In this document: positions 1 through 8,720 of the stretch, one piece after another
How the letters are laid out: each line of letters opens with the position of its first letter
Numbering within the stretch: position 1 is the stretch's first letter
Origin: Klebsiella pneumoniae
GTDB taxonomy: Bacteria; Verrucomicrobiota; Verrucomicrobiia; Limisphaerales; SXTU01
Direction: 5' to 3'
Length of the DNA stretch: 64,000 nucleotides
NCBI GenBank assembly: GCA_943330855.2
Contig: CALQJI020000002.1
Coordinates: forward strand, 1-64,000
Position numbers and translations under genes: made by a program
The notes under the pieces: model-generated
Told to the model about the DNA's origin: nothing
Seen by the model: only the letters and a program-made list of their open reading frames with translations
Databases searched by the model: none

Positions 1-1
1 G

Positions 2-361
2 GCGAAAGCACCGGGCAATCTGAAGCTTGATGGCCGCAGTTTCCTCCCGCAGGCGCGCGGTGAGCCGGGCGAGCCGCGCGAATGGGTTTACTCGTGGTAT
101 TCGCCACGGCAGGGCGCGGATATGACCGTGCGCGAACTCGCTTTCAATCACCGCTTCAAGCTCTACCGCTCCGGCGACTTCTATGACCTCGGCCAGGATC
201 TCGCAGAAAAGCAGCCGCTCAAAGTTGCCTCCCTCACGGGCGAAGCGGCGACTGCGGCGAAGCTGTTGCAAGGTGCCCTCGACCAGTTCAAAGACGCACG
301 TCCACCAGCCCTCGACCAACCGGGAGCGAAGGCCGGCAAGGCCAAGAAGAAGGCGCAGTGA
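2..361 (+). CDS. Sulfatase, C-terminal fragment (5' end outside window)
   Basis: The reading frame is open from base 2 to a TGA at 359-361 and encodes the last 119 residues of a larger protein. The visible part contains a VYSWYSPRQ segment, a basic [16 protein letters not shown] stretch and a Lys/Ala-rich tail, which resembles the C-terminal subdomain of sulfatases (alkaline phosphatase superfamily) that are abundant in Verrucomicrobia and Planctomycetes. The catalytic CxPxR site would lie upstream of the window, so activity and substrate cannot be judged. The gene converges on mnmE, with a short palindromic repeat between them. The family call rests on the tail only and is moderately sure. 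Confidence 0.6.
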   Translation, partial: AKAPGNLKLDGRSFLPQARGEPGEPREWVYSWYSPRQGADMTVRELAFNHRFKLYRSGDFYDLGQDLAEKQPLKVASLTGEAATAAKLLQGALDQFKDARPPALDQPGAKAGKAKKKAQ

Positions 362-396
362 TCCCGTTTCGGAACGACATCCGGTGAAACGGCGCG

Positions 397-470
397 TGGC
401 TCCGGCGCACGCTGGCTCCCTCTCCCTTCATCGGATGAGGGGGAAAGTTGGGGTGAGGGGTTGCGGTCTG
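397..470. repeat. Inverted repeat between the convergent sulfatase and mnmE genes
   Basis: A CCCTCTCCC-type arm near 420 and a GGGGTGAGGGG-type arm near 452-463 can pair around a short loop. The element sits in the gap between two convergent genes, where it could act as a bidirectional terminator-like hairpin. Elements of this look are dispersed in many high-GC genomes. Confidence 0.5.
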
Positions 471-519
471 CTCGCCCCATCCGCGGCTAAAAAATTCTTC
501 CGGATGACTTCCCCGTGGC

Positions 520-1938
520 TCACTTCCCGATGCAGAACTGGCTGAAGATCGAGTCGAGCAAATCCTCCGTCGTCGTCTTGCCCACCACCTCGCCGACGGC
601 GTTGAACGCGATGCGCAAGTCCATTGCCACGAGTTCGAGCGAGCGCTCGCTCCGCAAGGCTTCCGCCGTCCGCACCGTGGCCGCGCGCGCGCGTTGCAGT
701 GCGTCCTGATGCCGCGAGTTGATCATCACCTGCAGCATCTCGGCGCGGATTTCGCCGGCCCAGACGGTCTGCTTGATGGCGTCTTTGAGTTGCTCGATAC
801 CCGCGCCGGTGACGCAGGAGACAGCGATCGGAGCGCGGACTCCCACGTCCGCAGTCACCGTGGAATGGTCGGTTGCTGCTGCGGACGTGGGCGTCCGCGC
901 TCCATCCGCAGGGCGCAGCAAATCCGCCTTGTTCCACACCACGATGCGTTTCTTCCCGGCGAACTCAGCGAGGAGTTGTTCATCCTCCTCCGATAACGGC
1001 TCGCTCGCGTCCAGCACGTGCAGAATCAACTCCGCCTTCGCCACCATCGCGCGCGTGCGGCGGATGCCCTCGCGTTCGATGTCGTCGCGCGATTCGCGCA
1101 GGCCCGCCGTGTCCGCGAACACGACGGGAAGGCCGCGGATGTTCGCCGTCTCCTCGATGGTGTCGCGCGTGGTGCCAGCGATGGGCGAGACGATGGCGCG
1201 GTCGTGGCCGAGGAGTTGGTTGAGGAGCGAGGACTTGCCCGCGTTGGGCCGGCCGATGATGGCGGCGCGGATCCCGCGCCGGAGGATTTGCCCTTCATCC
1301 GCCGTGCGGAGTAGCTCATCCATGAAGGTCACGCCGCGCTCCAGCCGCGCGAGTAATTGCCCGCGCGTGTCCGGCGTGATGTCCTCGTCCGGGAAGTCAA
1401 TGTGCGCCTCGATATGCGCGAGTGTCTTCACGAGGTCGTCGCGCAGCAGGTTAATGCGTTGCGATAGCTTGCCCGCGAGCTGCTCGCCCGCCGCCGTGAG
1501 CGCCAACTCGGTGCGTGCATGAATGAGGTCCGCGACGGCCTCGGCCTGCGCGAGGTCGAGCCGGCCATTGAGGAAGGCGCGCTGCGTGAACTCTCCCGGC
1601 CCAGCCAGCCGCGCACCGGCGGCGAGGAGGGCGTCGAGCACGAGCTTCGCGGGGAGCAAGCCGCCGTGGGACGAAATCTCCACCGTGTCCTCGCGCGTGA
1701 ACGTGCGCGGCGCGCGCAGCACCGCCACGAGCACCTCGTCCACGAACCGCCCGTCCCGCTCGATGCGCCCGTAGTGAATCGTGTGCGACGCTGCTGCGGA
1801 GGGTTTCAGCGAAGATTTGCCGACGGGGATGAACACCTTGTCCGCCACGGCCAGCGCCTGTGGCCCGGACACACGGAGGACCGCCAAGCCACCTTCCCCG
1901 AGCGGCGTGGCAATGGCGGCAATGGTGTCGGAGAGCAT
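520..1938 (-). CDS. mnmE: tRNA uridine-5-carboxymethylaminomethyl modification GTPase MnmE, with an in-frame repeat-derived insertion
   Basis: MnmE works with MnmG to modify U34 of certain tRNAs. From the ATG at 1936-1938 the protein is 472 residues; E. coli MnmE has 454. The N-terminal formyl-folate-binding domain begins MLSDTIAAIATPLGEGG. The G domain has GRPNAGKSS (about 229-237), TTRD, DTAG (about 276-279) and NKAD (336-339), and the C-terminus is the canonical FCIGK with its catalytic Cys. About 25 extra residues, GARTPTSA through ADVGVRAP (about 346-370), follow NKAD and are encoded exactly by a 74-base inverted repeat at 830-903. I chose the ATG before MLSDT because a longer start adds ten unconserved residues. 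Identification is secure. Confidence 0.96.
   Translation of the reverse strand: MLSDTIAAIATPLGEGGLAVLRVSGPQALAVADKVFIPVGKSSLKPSAAASHTIHYGRIERDGRFVDEVLVAVLRAPRTFTREDTVEISSHGGLLPAKLVLDALLAAGARLAGPGEFTQRAFLNGRLDLAQAEAVADLIHARTELALTAAGEQLAGKLSQRINLLRDDLVKTLAHIEAHIDFPDEDITPDTRGQLLARLERGVTFMDELLRTADEGQILRRGIRAAIIGRPNAGKSSLLNQLLGHDRAIVSPIAGTTRDTIEETANIRGLPVVFADTAGLRESRDDIEREGIRRTRAMVAKAELILHVLDASEPLSEEDEQLLAEFAGKKRIVVWNKADLLRPADGARTPTSAAATDHSTVTADVGVRAPIAVSCVTGAGIEQLKDAIKQTVWAGEIRAEMLQVMINSRHQDALQRARAATVRTAEALRSERSLELVAMDLRIAFNAVGEVVGKTTTEDLLDSIFSQFCIGK
830..903. repeat. REPIN-like inverted pair inside mnmE (family A copy 1)
   Basis: The left arm 830-852 and right arm 881-903 are inverted copies matching at 22 of 23 positions. 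Each starts with GGAG from its outer end and holds the small hairpin GCGGAC / GTCCGC. The same element recurs at 2588-2661 and 23818-23903, with single arms at 21318-21340 and 51150-51172. This copy lies wholly inside mnmE and keeps the frame open. Confidence 0.9.
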
Positions 1939-1945
1939 GGGGATT

Positions 1946-2030
1946 AACGCAAAGTCGCAAGGGCGCAAAGACGCCAGGAGCGGGAACCGCCTGCTGGTTT
2001 TGCGCCTTTGCGCCTTTGCGTCCTTGCGTT
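1946..2030. repeat. Inverted repeat upstream of mnmE
   Basis: The arm at about 1946-1975 (AACGCAAAGTCGCAAGGGCG...) is an imperfect inverted copy of 1999-2030 (...CCTTTGCGTCCTTGCGTT). It occupies nearly all of the gap between mnmE and the small gene ending at 2045, so it lies in the 5' leader of mnmE. A similar GCGAAAGGGCGC-type pair flanks 16951-17140. Confidence 0.7.
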
Positions 2031-2044
2031 GAAAAACAGGTGAC

Positions 2045-2290
2045 TCACTTCCGACACGTCCCCTTCTCCGGGTCCACGCCTTCGAGCCAGAGGCGGGCTT
2101 TTTCGTAGCTCTTGCGCTGGAGGTAGTGGCGCAGGTCGTGCGGAGTGCTCGGTGGCAATTGCGCCGCGAGCGCGTCCAACCGCTCGAACACCGGCAGCAG
2201 CGCGGGCGGCGGGTTCTCGGTGCGGCAGCGGCGCACGGCGTCTTCGAGGTCGCGCAGCGCGGCGAGGATTTGTTGCTCCATCTCGGTCAT
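2045..2290 (-). CDS. Small hypothetical protein
   Basis: An 81-residue protein beginning MTEMEQQILAALRDLEDAV, mostly helical and charged, with an Arg/Lys-rich end (LQRKSYEKARLWLEG). No signal peptide or membrane segment is present. The ATG at 2288-2290 gives a compact gene; extending upstream would add low-complexity sequence running through the repeat at 2588-2661. It lies upstream of mnmE on the same strand, separated by the 1946-2030 repeat. I recognise no family; the SYEKARLWLEG end could be a short helical adaptor, but that is a guess. Confidence 0.6.
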   Translation of the reverse strand: MTEMEQQILAALRDLEDAVRRCRTENPPPALLPVFERLDALAAQLPPSTPHDLRHYLQRKSYEKARLWLEGVDPEKGTCRK

Positions 2291-2395
2291 GCGGAAGGGA
2301 TAGCGCGTCGGGCGCCGGAAACCAAGCCGACGTTCAGTCATTGGTGAGCGTGCTGGCCGCTTGCCGAAAAATCCGCCAGCCGCCACCTTCACCGG

Positions 2396-2575
2396 ATGGA
2401 AGCCACCGCGATCTTGGACTGCCCCTTCTGCGGCCAGAGCATGGAACTGATGCTCGACACCAGCATCCCCTCCCAGCGTTTCGTCACCGACTGCGAAGTC
2501 TGCTGCCGCCCCTTTGAAGTCACCGCCGACTGCGAGCCGGGCGAGGTCGTGAGTGTGTCGGTGTCCGGCGGGTGA
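2396..2575 (+). CDS. CPXCG motif-containing cysteine-rich protein
   Basis: A 59-residue protein from the ATG at 2396 to the TGA at 2573-2575. It carries CPFCG (residues 9-13) and a second CEVC pair (33-36) plus further Cys, matching the small CPXCG zinc-ribbon family, typically about 60 residues and of unknown function. Length, the first CPxCG near residue 9 and the acidic tail agree with the family. It runs in the same direction as the DCC thioredoxin-like gene downstream, with a family A repeat between them, and diverges from the 2045-2290 gene. Metal binding is inferred from the Cys pairs. Confidence 0.8.
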   Translation: MEATAILDCPFCGQSMELMLDTSIPSQRFVTDCEVCCRPFEVTADCEPGEVVSVSVSGG

Positions 2576-2587
2576 CAAACCTCGGCC

Positions 2588-2661
2588 GGAGTGCGGACGC
2601 CCACGTCCGCCGCCGACGGGTAACGAATGCCGCCGACTGCGGACGTGGGCGTCCGCGCTCC
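2588..2661. repeat. REPIN-like inverted pair (family A copy 2)
   Basis: Arms at 2588-2610 and 2639-2661 match as inverted copies at 22 of 23 positions and are nearly identical to the mnmE copy. It lies between the CPXCG gene and the DCC-family gene. The 74-base total length equals that of the mnmE copy, while the loop sequence differs. Confidence 0.9.
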
Positions 2662-2699
2662 GGTTTGACGCCACGCTGCCAATCACCTTAACTGCCGCC

Positions 2700-3110
2700 G
2701 TGTCTTCCACACGCCACATTGTCCTCTACGACGGCGAGTGCTCCCTTTGCACCTTCCAGATGCGGCTGCTCACGTGGCTGGATTGGTGCCACGTCGTGCG
2801 CCTGCTGCCCATCGCGGACCCCGAGGCCGCGCGCGTCGCGCCCACGCTCACGCGCGAGGCGCTGCTAGAGGCGATTCATTGTGTCGCGACCGATGGCACG
2901 ATCCATCGCGGCGCGCGTTGCCTGCGGTTCGTCGGCATGCGGATGCCCTTGCTCGTGCCGCTGGCGCTGGTGTTGTGGCTGCCCGGCGTCATCTGGGTAG
3001 CCGAGCGGATTTACCAGTGGGTGAGCCGCAACCGGTATTTATTGAGCAAATTTTTCGGCTGCAAGGAAGCCTGCGCCATCCTGCCCGCGCGCAAGCGGAG
3101 CCGGGAATGA
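2700..3110 (+). CDS. Thiol-disulfide oxidoreductase, DCC family (DUF393)
   Basis: A 136-residue protein with the family signature YDGECSLC near residue 10, the CxxC-type site that gives DCC proteins a predicted thioredoxin-like redox role. A central hydrophobic stretch (LVPLALVLWLPGVIWVAERI) and a C-terminal CKEAC fit the usual length of about 130-150. The start is a GTG at 2700, because the signature must sit near the N-terminus and upstream sequence in this frame runs through the 2588-2661 repeat. It precedes the glycosyltransferase at 3135 by 24 bases and may share a transcript. The substrate is unknown. Confidence 0.85.
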   Translation: MSSTRHIVLYDGECSLCTFQMRLLTWLDWCHVVRLLPIADPEAARVAPTLTREALLEAIHCVATDGTIHRGARCLRFVGMRMPLLVPLALVLWLPGVIWVAERIYQWVSRNRYLLSKFFGCKEACAILPARKRSRE

Positions 3111-3134
3111 TGGGGCAGTGAATTCAGCCCGTAT

Positions 3135-4322
3135 ATGCCGTCCTCTGGAAACTGGCTCGCCGCGACGGCGCTTCCCTATGGCGAGGACATCACGCACTGG
3201 GAACGGGACGCGGGCCTGACCTGCTTGGGTTTGCGGGAGCTGGGGCAAGATGCTCGGCTCGTCGCGCAAGGGCCGGCGGCGGTCCGTGTGGACCAACCGC
3301 TGATTCTGGGAAGCCTGGAGGATATGCGAAACCCGGACTGGTGGGGCCGGACGCAGGCGGAGGGTGTAATCCTGACCGCTGCTGGAGCGCCCCGGCATGA
3401 ACCGATCGCACGGGCCATTCGTTCGGCCGGGCTGCGCCTGATCGTGCGGTTGGATTCGGACGGTTGCAAAAGCCCGCGCGTGGGCTGCCGTCGTTTCCTC
3501 GCGTGGCAGCACTGTTATTTCCAGGATCAAGGCCGGTGGTTCCCAAGGTTGCTGGCGTTGGCCAAGACGCTGGTGTTCCGCTGGAGCAAGGCCGCGCATG
3601 ACACGGGGATGTGCGCGCACCTTGATCATGCGGAATTGATCACCATCGAGTCGCCCGGCGCTGCTGTGCGGATGAAAATGTTATTGGCGCAACTGGGGCG
3701 TGCGGATTTGGCCGACCGTTTGCAGTGCGTGCCGCATCCGGTGCCCGACTATTTTCGGTGCGCCTCCACGGTGGCCCGGCGGCGGCAGGTGCTGGCGGCG
3801 GGGCGCTGGGATTCCTACTTCAAGGACACGCCCAAGCTGGTGCGTGTGCTCGGCGCAGTGCTGGCGCGTGAGCCGGAGTATTCGGCGGTCGTGGCTGGGA
3901 CACGCGATGACCTTGTGCGGGCCGGGCTAGCGCGGCTACCGCAGGCCGTGGCCGAGCGCGTGCAGGTGCTTGGCCACGTGCCTCATCGTGAGTTGGTGCC
4001 GCTGTTGCAGGCCTCGCAAATCGTTCTCTGCACCTCGCGGTCGGAAAGCTTTCATCTAGTGGCGGCGCAAGGGCTGTGCTGTGGCGCTTCGGTGGTGGGG
4101 CCAGCGGTGCTGCCCTCGTTCGTGCATTTTGCCTCGGCCGATTCCGGCACCGTGGCCCCCGATCGGAGTGACGCGGCGCTGGTCGCGGCCACGCGGGCGG
4201 AACTGGCAGCGTGGAGCGCGGGCCGCCGGAAACCCGCCGACATCAGCAAGCTATGGCGGTCGCGGCTGACGAGCGTCCAGATGGCAGCCAGGCTGATGCA
4301 GCTCGTGGCGAAGGGGGCGTGA
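3135..4322 (+). CDS. Glycosyltransferase, GT4-like
   Basis: A 395-residue GT-B type transferase expected to add a sugar to a cytoplasmic glycan intermediate. The C-terminal half shows the nucleotide-sugar domain: a loop near VVAGTRDDLV, VQVLGHVPHRELVPLLQASQIVLCTSRSESFHLVAAQG and GASVVGP. In the usual E-x7-E motif of GT4 enzymes the first Glu is present (SESF) but the second is replaced by Gln (AAQG), so activity may be altered. It opens the polysaccharide island and converges on the FkbM gene at 4350 with only 27 bases between. Donor and acceptor cannot be read from sequence. Confidence 0.82.
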   Translation: MPSSGNWLAATALPYGEDITHWERDAGLTCLGLRELGQDARLVAQGPAAVRVDQPLILGSLEDMRNPDWWGRTQAEGVILTAAGAPRHEPIARAIRSAGLRLIVRLDSDGCKSPRVGCRRFLAWQHCYFQDQGRWFPRLLALAKTLVFRWSKAAHDTGMCAHLDHAELITIESPGAAVRMKMLLAQLGRADLADRLQCVPHPVPDYFRCASTVARRRQVLAAGRWDSYFKDTPKLVRVLGAVLAREPEYSAVVAGTRDDLVRAGLARLPQAVAERVQVLGHVPHRELVPLLQASQIVLCTSRSESFHLVAAQGLCCGASVVGPAVLPSFVHFASADSGTVAPDRSDAALVAATRAELAAWSAGRRKPADISKLWRSRLTSVQMAARLMQLVAKGA

Positions 4323-4349
4323 ACGCTCACGCGTGCCGGGGCTCTGGAT

Positions 4350-5183
4350 TCATTCCAAACTCACCCCGGGCGGGGTGAGGACCGCGTCATGGCCAAAGCG
4401 CCGCTGGGAAAAATCGGCACTCAACCGTCCATCATCGGACAGGAATCTCAAGGTGTAGCCGGGCGGCGTCAGCCGACGGATAGCTTCCTCCGTGAGTAGG
4501 ATGTGTTCGTAGAAGATGATGGGCTGGGCTTGAGCTACGGTGCGGGCAAGTCCGGCGAAGGCTTGCGGCTCAAAGCCCTCGACATCCATTTTGATTACGT
4601 GGGGTGCTGGCAGGCCGAATTCATCCCGCCACCGATCAGCGCTGCGGAGTTGCACGCGCACGGCTTCGGTGGCGCGGGGCAGGGGAGAGGTGAGGGAGTT
4701 TAAAGACGAATTATCAGGGCAGGTTTGGATGGTCAGTTCCGAATCCTCCGCCGCAAGGCCAAAGGCATGCACATGCACGGTGGGATGCCCCGCGAAGAGT
4801 GATTCCAAGGTGCGGCGTGGCCCCGGGGCGGGTTCAAAGGCATGGATGGCAGCGGGGCGTTTGAGTGAACGAGAGAGCTCCAAGGAAACCCGCCCGACAT
4901 TCGCCCCCACATCCCAGACTACGGCGGCAGGCGGCAGGCAGCGTTCAATCAACGCGACCATCCCCGCGTGGTCATCGCGCTCTCTCAAATGCCAGTTCAA
5001 GAGCGAATACGCAGCGGTATCCCGCAGGTCGAGCCGCGCGACGCCCGTGCCCGGAATGGTCAGGGGATAATCGCGCAAGGCCGGCAGCACCTGCGCTAGG
5101 CGACGGAGCAGCCAGCCGGCTCCAGGCAGATGCAAACGACCGTGAAACCAGCAATAGAAAGCGACGAAACCTCGGGCGAACAT
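4350..5183 (-). CDS. FkbM family SAM-dependent methyltransferase
   Basis: FkbM enzymes O-methylate sugars or other small groups, so this one probably decorates the glycan made by the neighbouring genes. The SAM motif VVWDVGANVGRVSLELS and the acidic HAFEPAPG strand end are present, followed by VIKMDVEGFEPQAFAGL, typical of the family. The N-terminus has a hydrophobic/aromatic segment. I use the ATG at 5181-5183 (277 residues); a TTG at 5219 would add 12 residues. It is the only minus-strand gene in the island and is transcribed away from the flippase gene at 5248, leaving about 65 bases for two divergent promoters. Confidence 0.85.
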   Translation of the reverse strand: MFARGFVAFYCWFHGRLHLPGAGWLLRRLAQVLPALRDYPLTIPGTGVARLDLRDTAAYSLLNWHLRERDDHAGMVALIERCLPPAAVVWDVGANVGRVSLELSRSLKRPAAIHAFEPAPGPRRTLESLFAGHPTVHVHAFGLAAEDSELTIQTCPDNSSLNSLTSPLPRATEAVRVQLRSADRWRDEFGLPAPHVIKMDVEGFEPQAFAGLARTVAQAQPIIFYEHILLTEEAIRRLTPPGYTLRFLSDDGRLSADFSQRRFGHDAVLTPPGVSLE

Positions 5184-5247
5184 CAGCGCGAAGCATGCGA
5201 CGTTCGAGCGTCTGGTCAAGCTTGGTCGCCTCGGCGAATCGCCGCGT

Positions 5248-6696
5248 GTGGAATTGCAGCTTGCGACGCTGTCGGGCGGGGGGGATTCTCCCTTGCAGGT
5301 GACTCAGTTGGTGATCCATTTAGCCCGCCGGGCGTCGCAGTCAGCCGTAATCTGGACGCTGGGGATGAACGGCTTACGGCTGGCTTCCTCGCTCATCTTG
5401 CTCCCCCTTTTGTTGAGCCAGCTCGCGCCCGCGGACTTGGGGATGCATTTTCTACTGGTGAGCTTGGGGGCTCTAGCCCCATTGCTGGATTTGGGGTTCA
5501 GCAGCGCCATCTGGCGGGCCGTTTGTCATGCGCAAGCCGGGGGCAAGGAACTGCCGGTGGAGGGTTTGGACGCCCCCCCGGCAGACAACGCCCCCCCGAA
5601 CCGAGAGTTGCTGTGGGGCCTGCTGGATGCGGCGAGGCAAGTCTACCAGCGGATTGCCTGGTTGGCGGTGCTGTTGCTGGGTTCACTTGGCACGCTGCTG
5701 GTTTCACTGAGGATCGAGGAAACGACCACCCCCGCACATGCGTGGCTGGCTTGGGGCGTGGCACTGCTCGCGGCCGCGTGGGAGGTGTATGCGGGCTGGT
5801 GGGGCACTTACCTGATGGGGCTGAACCGGATGGTGACCTTCGCGCAGATCAATTTTAGCGCCTATCTGCTCAAACTGGGGTTCAGCGCGGGGTTGTTGTG
5901 GGCGGGCGCGGGGCTGTTGAGCGTGCCGTGTGCGGGGCTGCTCGCGGTGTTGGTGCAGCGCACGTTGGCACGCCGGGAATGTCTGCGCCTCCTGCCCGGG
6001 CCACCCCCGCCATTAGCGACCGACGGGGGGCGCGAACTGGTCGCGCGGCTTTGGCCCAACGCCAGTCGCACGGGCTTGGTGGCGCTCGGCGGGTTTTTCA
6101 GCGGGCAGGCACTCCTCTTCATCAGCTCGCTGGCCTATGGGCTCGCGACTACGGCGCAGTTCGGTTTGTCCCTTCAAATCATCACCGTGAGTCAGGGGCT
6201 TGCTGCCGTCTGGACGCAGGTGAAGTGGCCGGAGCTGGCCCAACGCTGGACCCGTGGGGATCTGCCCGGGGTGCGGCAGGTGCTAGGCCAGCGGCTCTGG
6301 CTCGCGGTCATCACCTTCACCGTGCTGGCCGGCGGTGCCGTGGCGCTGGCCCCCTCACTGGTGCACTGGCTGGCACCGGATAAGGCTGTGTTGGCTCCCG
6401 GTTGGCTCGCGCTGATGGCCTTGAACGGCTTGCTGGATCTGCATCTCGCGTGCTGGGGTATGCTCATCTTCACGGGAAATCGAGTGACTTATTGGCGGCA
6501 TTTACTCTGGGCAAACGGAGCAACCTTTGGGCTGGCGGCGGGGTTGGTTTGGCTGACGGACCTCGGGCTGGGCGCGCTCGTGATCGCCCCGCTGATCACG
6601 GGTTGTGCCTTCAACTACTGGCATTGGCCACGGGTGGGTAGCGCCATGCTGCAAACTACCTGGAGTCGGTTGTTCTTCGGCCGCCGAGTGGACTGA
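5248..6696 (+). CDS. Wzx-like polysaccharide flippase (MATE/PST superfamily)
   Basis: A 482-residue polytopic inner-membrane protein with roughly 12 hydrophobic segments, from GLRLASSLILLPLLLSQL near the start to GALVIAPLITGCAFNYW near the end. Length and pattern match oligosaccharide flippases that move lipid-linked units to the periplasm. The loop at about residues 105-125 is Pro/Asp rich. The start is a GTG at 5248; the first ATG alternatives would cut into the first membrane segment. It is followed after 9 bases by the FkbM gene at 6706. The general fold is clear; the exact substrate is not. Confidence 0.85.
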   Translation: MELQLATLSGGGDSPLQVTQLVIHLARRASQSAVIWTLGMNGLRLASSLILLPLLLSQLAPADLGMHFLLVSLGALAPLLDLGFSSAIWRAVCHAQAGGKELPVEGLDAPPADNAPPNRELLWGLLDAARQVYQRIAWLAVLLLGSLGTLLVSLRIEETTTPAHAWLAWGVALLAAAWEVYAGWWGTYLMGLNRMVTFAQINFSAYLLKLGFSAGLLWAGAGLLSVPCAGLLAVLVQRTLARRECLRLLPGPPPPLATDGGRELVARLWPNASRTGLVALGGFFSGQALLFISSLAYGLATTAQFGLSLQIITVSQGLAAVWTQVKWPELAQRWTRGDLPGVRQVLGQRLWLAVITFTVLAGGAVALAPSLVHWLAPDKAVLAPGWLALMALNGLLDLHLACWGMLIFTGNRVTYWRHLLWANGATFGLAAGLVWLTDLGLGALVIAPLITGCAFNYWHWPRVGSAMLQTTWSRLFFGRRVD

Positions 6697-6705
6697 CCTC
6701 CGCCC

Positions 6706-7602
6706 ATGAATCCGCTCAAGCTCCTCACCCGTCCCGAATACGCCTTCCGCCCCCGGCAGGTGCTCACCCGGTTGCGCCGACTCCTGACGCCGGTGCCGAA
6801 CTCGGCGGTCGTCACGCTGCCGTGGGGGGATGCGGTGCGGGTGTGCCCGCGCGAAACGATTGGCGCGGAGATTTGGTATTGCGGCGTCTTCGACCTGCCC
6901 GTGGCGGAGGCGCTCTGGCGCTTGCTGGACGTGGGCGAAACCGCCTTGGACATCGGAGCGAATCTTGGGCAAATGACCAGTTTGCTGCGCTGCAAAGCCG
7001 GGCCAGCGGGTCGGGTGCTTGCCTTCGAGCCGCACCCGCAGCTCTTCGCAGCCCTGGAGTTTCTGCGGGACGCACCCGCCAACCAACGCCCGGCCGCGGC
7101 GCTGGACTTGTTTCAAGCCGGCTTGAGCGATGCTGCTGGCGAAGCGTGGCTGGACCCGGGCGCGGACTGGCAAAGCAATCGCGGCCTGAGTCGCGTGACC
7201 ACCGCAGACGCGGGCGGACGCGCGGTGTCCATCCGGCTCCGAATGCTCGACGAACTCCTAGCCGCCGACACGCAAGTAGGCGTAGCGAAGCTGGACGTGG
7301 AAGGCCACGAATTGGCGGTGCTGCGCGGCGCGGCGCAATTACTCGCGCGGCGGGGGGTCCGCGATTGGGTGTATGAAGACCTCGCCCCGCAGCCCTCGCC
7401 TGTCTCGGCACTACTGCGGACGCACGGGTATTCTCTCTTCACGTTGCAAGCGCGCTGGCGCGGGCCGGGCCTGCGCGCTGCGGACCAGCCCGTGGAAGCG
7501 GCGGACTTGCAGCACAACTTCCTTGCCACGCTGGACCCGGTGCGCGCCCGCGCCCGGCTTGCGGCTCCGGGTTGGCAAGTATTGTCCGCCGGACGGTCAT
7601 GA
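6706..7602 (+). CDS. FkbM family SAM-dependent methyltransferase
   Basis: A 298-residue methyltransferase with the motif I region TALDIGANLGQMTSLL, the AFEPHPQLF motif II and the VAKLDVEGHELAVLRGA stretch that marks the FkbM fold. It is the second FkbM gene in the island; the two proteins share motifs but little else, so they probably modify different positions. The stop (7600-7602) overlaps the ATG of the next gene in an ATGA, which suggests translational coupling. A shared CCTCCGCCC stretch precedes this ATG and the internal ATG at 7617. Confidence 0.88.
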   Translation: MNPLKLLTRPEYAFRPRQVLTRLRRLLTPVPNSAVVTLPWGDAVRVCPRETIGAEIWYCGVFDLPVAEALWRLLDVGETALDIGANLGQMTSLLRCKAGPAGRVLAFEPHPQLFAALEFLRDAPANQRPAAALDLFQAGLSDAAGEAWLDPGADWQSNRGLSRVTTADAGGRAVSIRLRMLDELLAADTQVGVAKLDVEGHELAVLRGAAQLLARRGVRDWVYEDLAPQPSPVSALLRTHGYSLFTLQARWRGPGLRAADQPVEAADLQHNFLATLDPVRARARLAAPGWQVLSAGRS

Positions 7603-8720
7603 CCGAGCCTCCGCCCATGCGCGTCCTCCTGTTGCACACGGAAAGTCACTACTACGGTGGGACCGAAGTGCAGTTGACCCGGCTCGTCGCCGGGCTTGCG
7701 GCTGGCTCCATCCACGCCACCGTGGCGTGCGTGGCGGGCAGTCCGCTCGCTCGGGCGTTGCCGCCCGGCACCGCAACGCTGGAATTACCGGCGAACCAGC
7801 CATTCTCACCCGGCGGTTTGCGGCGGCAGCTCCAAGCGGTGGCGAAGGCAAAGTTCGATGTGCTCCACGGGTGGGGCGCGAGGTCTTGGGAGCTGACCAG
7901 TTTGGCGGGCGCATGGCGGCGGCGTCCGACGGTCGGAACGCTGCACGATCACCCACAAGCCGAGTATTTGACCGCGCGTCGGCAGCAGCTCGTGCGGTGG
8001 TGCGCCCGGTTTGGACTCGATGAAGTCACGGTGGTTTCCCACGCATTGAAGGGCGCGTGCGTGGCAGCGGGCTGGCCCGCGCACAAGCTGACCGTGATTT
8101 ACAACGGTCTGGACGCACCGATGGAAACTTCGGACATCCGCAAGTCTTCCGCCCGACTGCGCCTGGGCTTCCTCGGTTCGCTCTCGGAAGTAAAGGGGTT
8201 GCGGGACTTGCTGGCGGCTGTCGCGGAGTTGGATCGTCGCGCGCCGGGCTGCTGGGAATTGCAGGTGGCTGGCACCGCGCAAGACGCGGCGAGTGAGACC
8301 TTGGTGCAGGAACTCACGCGCACCTATTCGGCCAGTCCTTGGTGGTCACGAGTGCAATGGCGAGGCTGGGCGCAGGCCGAAGCATTCCTGCGGGAGATCG
8401 ACGTGCTCGTGTTCCCTTCACGCACGTTCGAGACTTTTGGCCTCGCGCCGGCGGAGGCGGCGCTGGCGGGTGTGCCGGTGGTGGCGGCGCGGGTGGGTGC
8501 CGTGCCTGAGGTGGTGGTGGACGGAGTCACGGGTTGGCTTTTTGCGCCTGGGGATGCGTCGGGCTGCGCCGCCCAGCTCCAGCGGTTGGTGGATCAACCG
8601 CTGGCGGCCACCGCCATCGGCAAGGCCGCGCGCGCAGAAGCGCGCGCGCGGTTTCCGGTGGCAAAAATGATTGCGGGCTACGCTGCCATCTATTCTGCTC
8701 GGCTGAGAAATGGACACTAA
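7599..8720 (+). CDS. Glycosyltransferase family 4
   Basis: A 373-residue GT4 enzyme. Near the N-terminus is RVLLLHTESHYYGGTEVQL, the glycine-rich acceptor loop of GT4 proteins. The C-terminal domain has LRLGFLGSLSEVKGLRDLLAAV and VFPSRTFETFGLAPAEAALAGVPVVAARVGAVPEVV, including E-x7-E (ETFGLAPAE). I start at the ATG at 7599, which overlaps the upstream stop; an ATG at 7617 (MRVLLLHTE) is equally plausible and closer to the family's usual N-terminus. The 3' end overlaps the next gene by 11 bases. Donor sugar unknown. Confidence 0.9.
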   Translation: MTEPPPMRVLLLHTESHYYGGTEVQLTRLVAGLAAGSIHATVACVAGSPLARALPPGTATLELPANQPFSPGGLRRQLQAVAKAKFDVLHGWGARSWELTSLAGAWRRRPTVGTLHDHPQAEYLTARRQQLVRWCARFGLDEVTVVSHALKGACVAAGWPAHKLTVIYNGLDAPMETSDIRKSSARLRLGFLGSLSEVKGLRDLLAAVAELDRRAPGCWELQVAGTAQDAASETLVQELTRTYSASPWWSRVQWRGWAQAEAFLREIDVLVFPSRTFETFGLAPAEAALAGVPVVAARVGAVPEVVVDGVTGWLFAPGDASGCAAQLQRLVDQPLAATAIGKAARAEARARFPVAKMIAGYAAIYSARLRNGH

